Below, piece by piece: positions 44,931 through 45,053 of a stretch of DNA of 45,053 bases. The first letter of the stretch is position 1, and each line of letters starts with the position of its first letter. This DNA comes from an uncultured Bacteroidales bacterium (GTDB lineage Bacteria > Bacteroidota > Bacteroidia > Bacteroidales > Paludibacteraceae), in contig CAMOJP010000006.1 of the NCBI GenBank assembly GCA_946617165.1, positions 1 to 45,053 on the forward strand, read 5' to 3'. Below the pieces are notes generated by a model. That model saw only the letters and a list, made by a program, of their open reading frames with translations, searched no databases and was not told where the DNA came from. The translations under genes were made by a program, and so were the position numbers.

Positions 44931-45053
44931 CTTCTCTCTCCCCTCACTTATCAAGTCTGCGCGTTTAGCCTCGCTCTGCGAGCGATATAGTATATACCCT
45001 TTCGGGGTCGCTTTTTTGCGAAGGGGTGCGCAAAAACGCGTCGGCAGGGGAGC

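Larger units (their letters stand above)
44799..45053. other. Intergenic region at the right edge
   Basis: No gene is visible in these 255 bases. They hold the aroC promoter, a bidirectional terminator-like hairpin, and after 44940 a pyrimidine-rich stretch with small hairpins, including TCGCTC-TGC-GAGCGA (44971-44985) and ACCC-TTTCG-GGGT (44996-45008), resembling those in the 1.2-kb spacer. Confidence 0.6.

Overview
The window reads as chromosome of an uncultured member of the Bacteroidota, most likely order Bacteroidales. The main evidence is a porPKLMN type IX secretion (T9SS) operon at 20304-26207. The promoters also carry the Bacteroidota signature (TTTG at -33, TAnnTTTG at -7, almost always 20 bp apart), ribosome binding sites lack Shine-Dalgarno sequences, and several families typical of the phylum are present (DUF2795, DUF3098, DUF4290, fused SpmA/SpmB, PRiA4_ORF3-like next to miaA). 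I see no tRNA, rRNA, IS element, prophage or CRISPR array.

Layout. 1-1241: the C-terminal end of a membrane-anchored coiled-coil protein, then a convergent short nucleosidase. 1227-6947: a rightward run with a PRiA4_ORF3-like protein, miaA, a PKD lipoprotein, an Xaa-His dipeptidase, a compact aroA and an N-terminally short GT2 glycosyltransferase. secG converges on it. 7409-11301: a secreted metallophosphoesterase and UvrD-type helicase, converging on an SpmAB-like membrane protein. 12660-17545: two large exported proteins (a 923-aa beta-sandwich protein and a BspA-like leucine-rich-repeat protein). 17406-18622: a 1.2-kb spacer with five different tandem-repeat tracts, small hairpins and an apparent relic of a T9SS tail. 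18486-19956: an O-methyltransferase and PduO-type cobalamin adenosyltransferase. 20015-26243: DUF2795 plus the T9SS core operon, ending in a terminator. 26264-32909: ftsX, DUF3098, uppP, truB, queA, ung, polA. 32913-38114 (minus): DUF6359 secreted protein, valS, DAHP synthase/chorismate mutase. 38168-43017: secreted endonuclease/exonuclease/phosphatase-like protein, DUF4290, prs, glutaminyl cyclase-like lipoprotein, sufC, short sufD. 42919-44893 (minus): aroC, then polyprenyl diphosphate synthase.

How the genes fit together. The T9SS operon builds the PorK/N ring and PorL/M motor. Four proteins in the window (7463, 12858, 15666, 36596) share a C-terminal tail of about 25 residues that looks like a shortened T9SS sorting signal, so machinery and probable cargo sit close together. 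Five exported proteins have Gln as the predicted first mature residue, and a glutaminyl-cyclase-like lipoprotein that could cap them is encoded at 40590. Three genes supply shikimate-pathway steps (DAHP synthase/chorismate mutase, aroA, aroC).

The most unusual theme is compaction. Seven proteins (nucleosidase, AroA, GT2, PolA, DUF4290, SufD, AroC) are markedly shorter than their families, with in-frame internal losses or missing domains while recognisable active-site motifs remain. Convergent genes abut or overlap, and one terminator is buried inside an opposing coding sequence. The low-complexity 1.2-kb spacer stands out against this.
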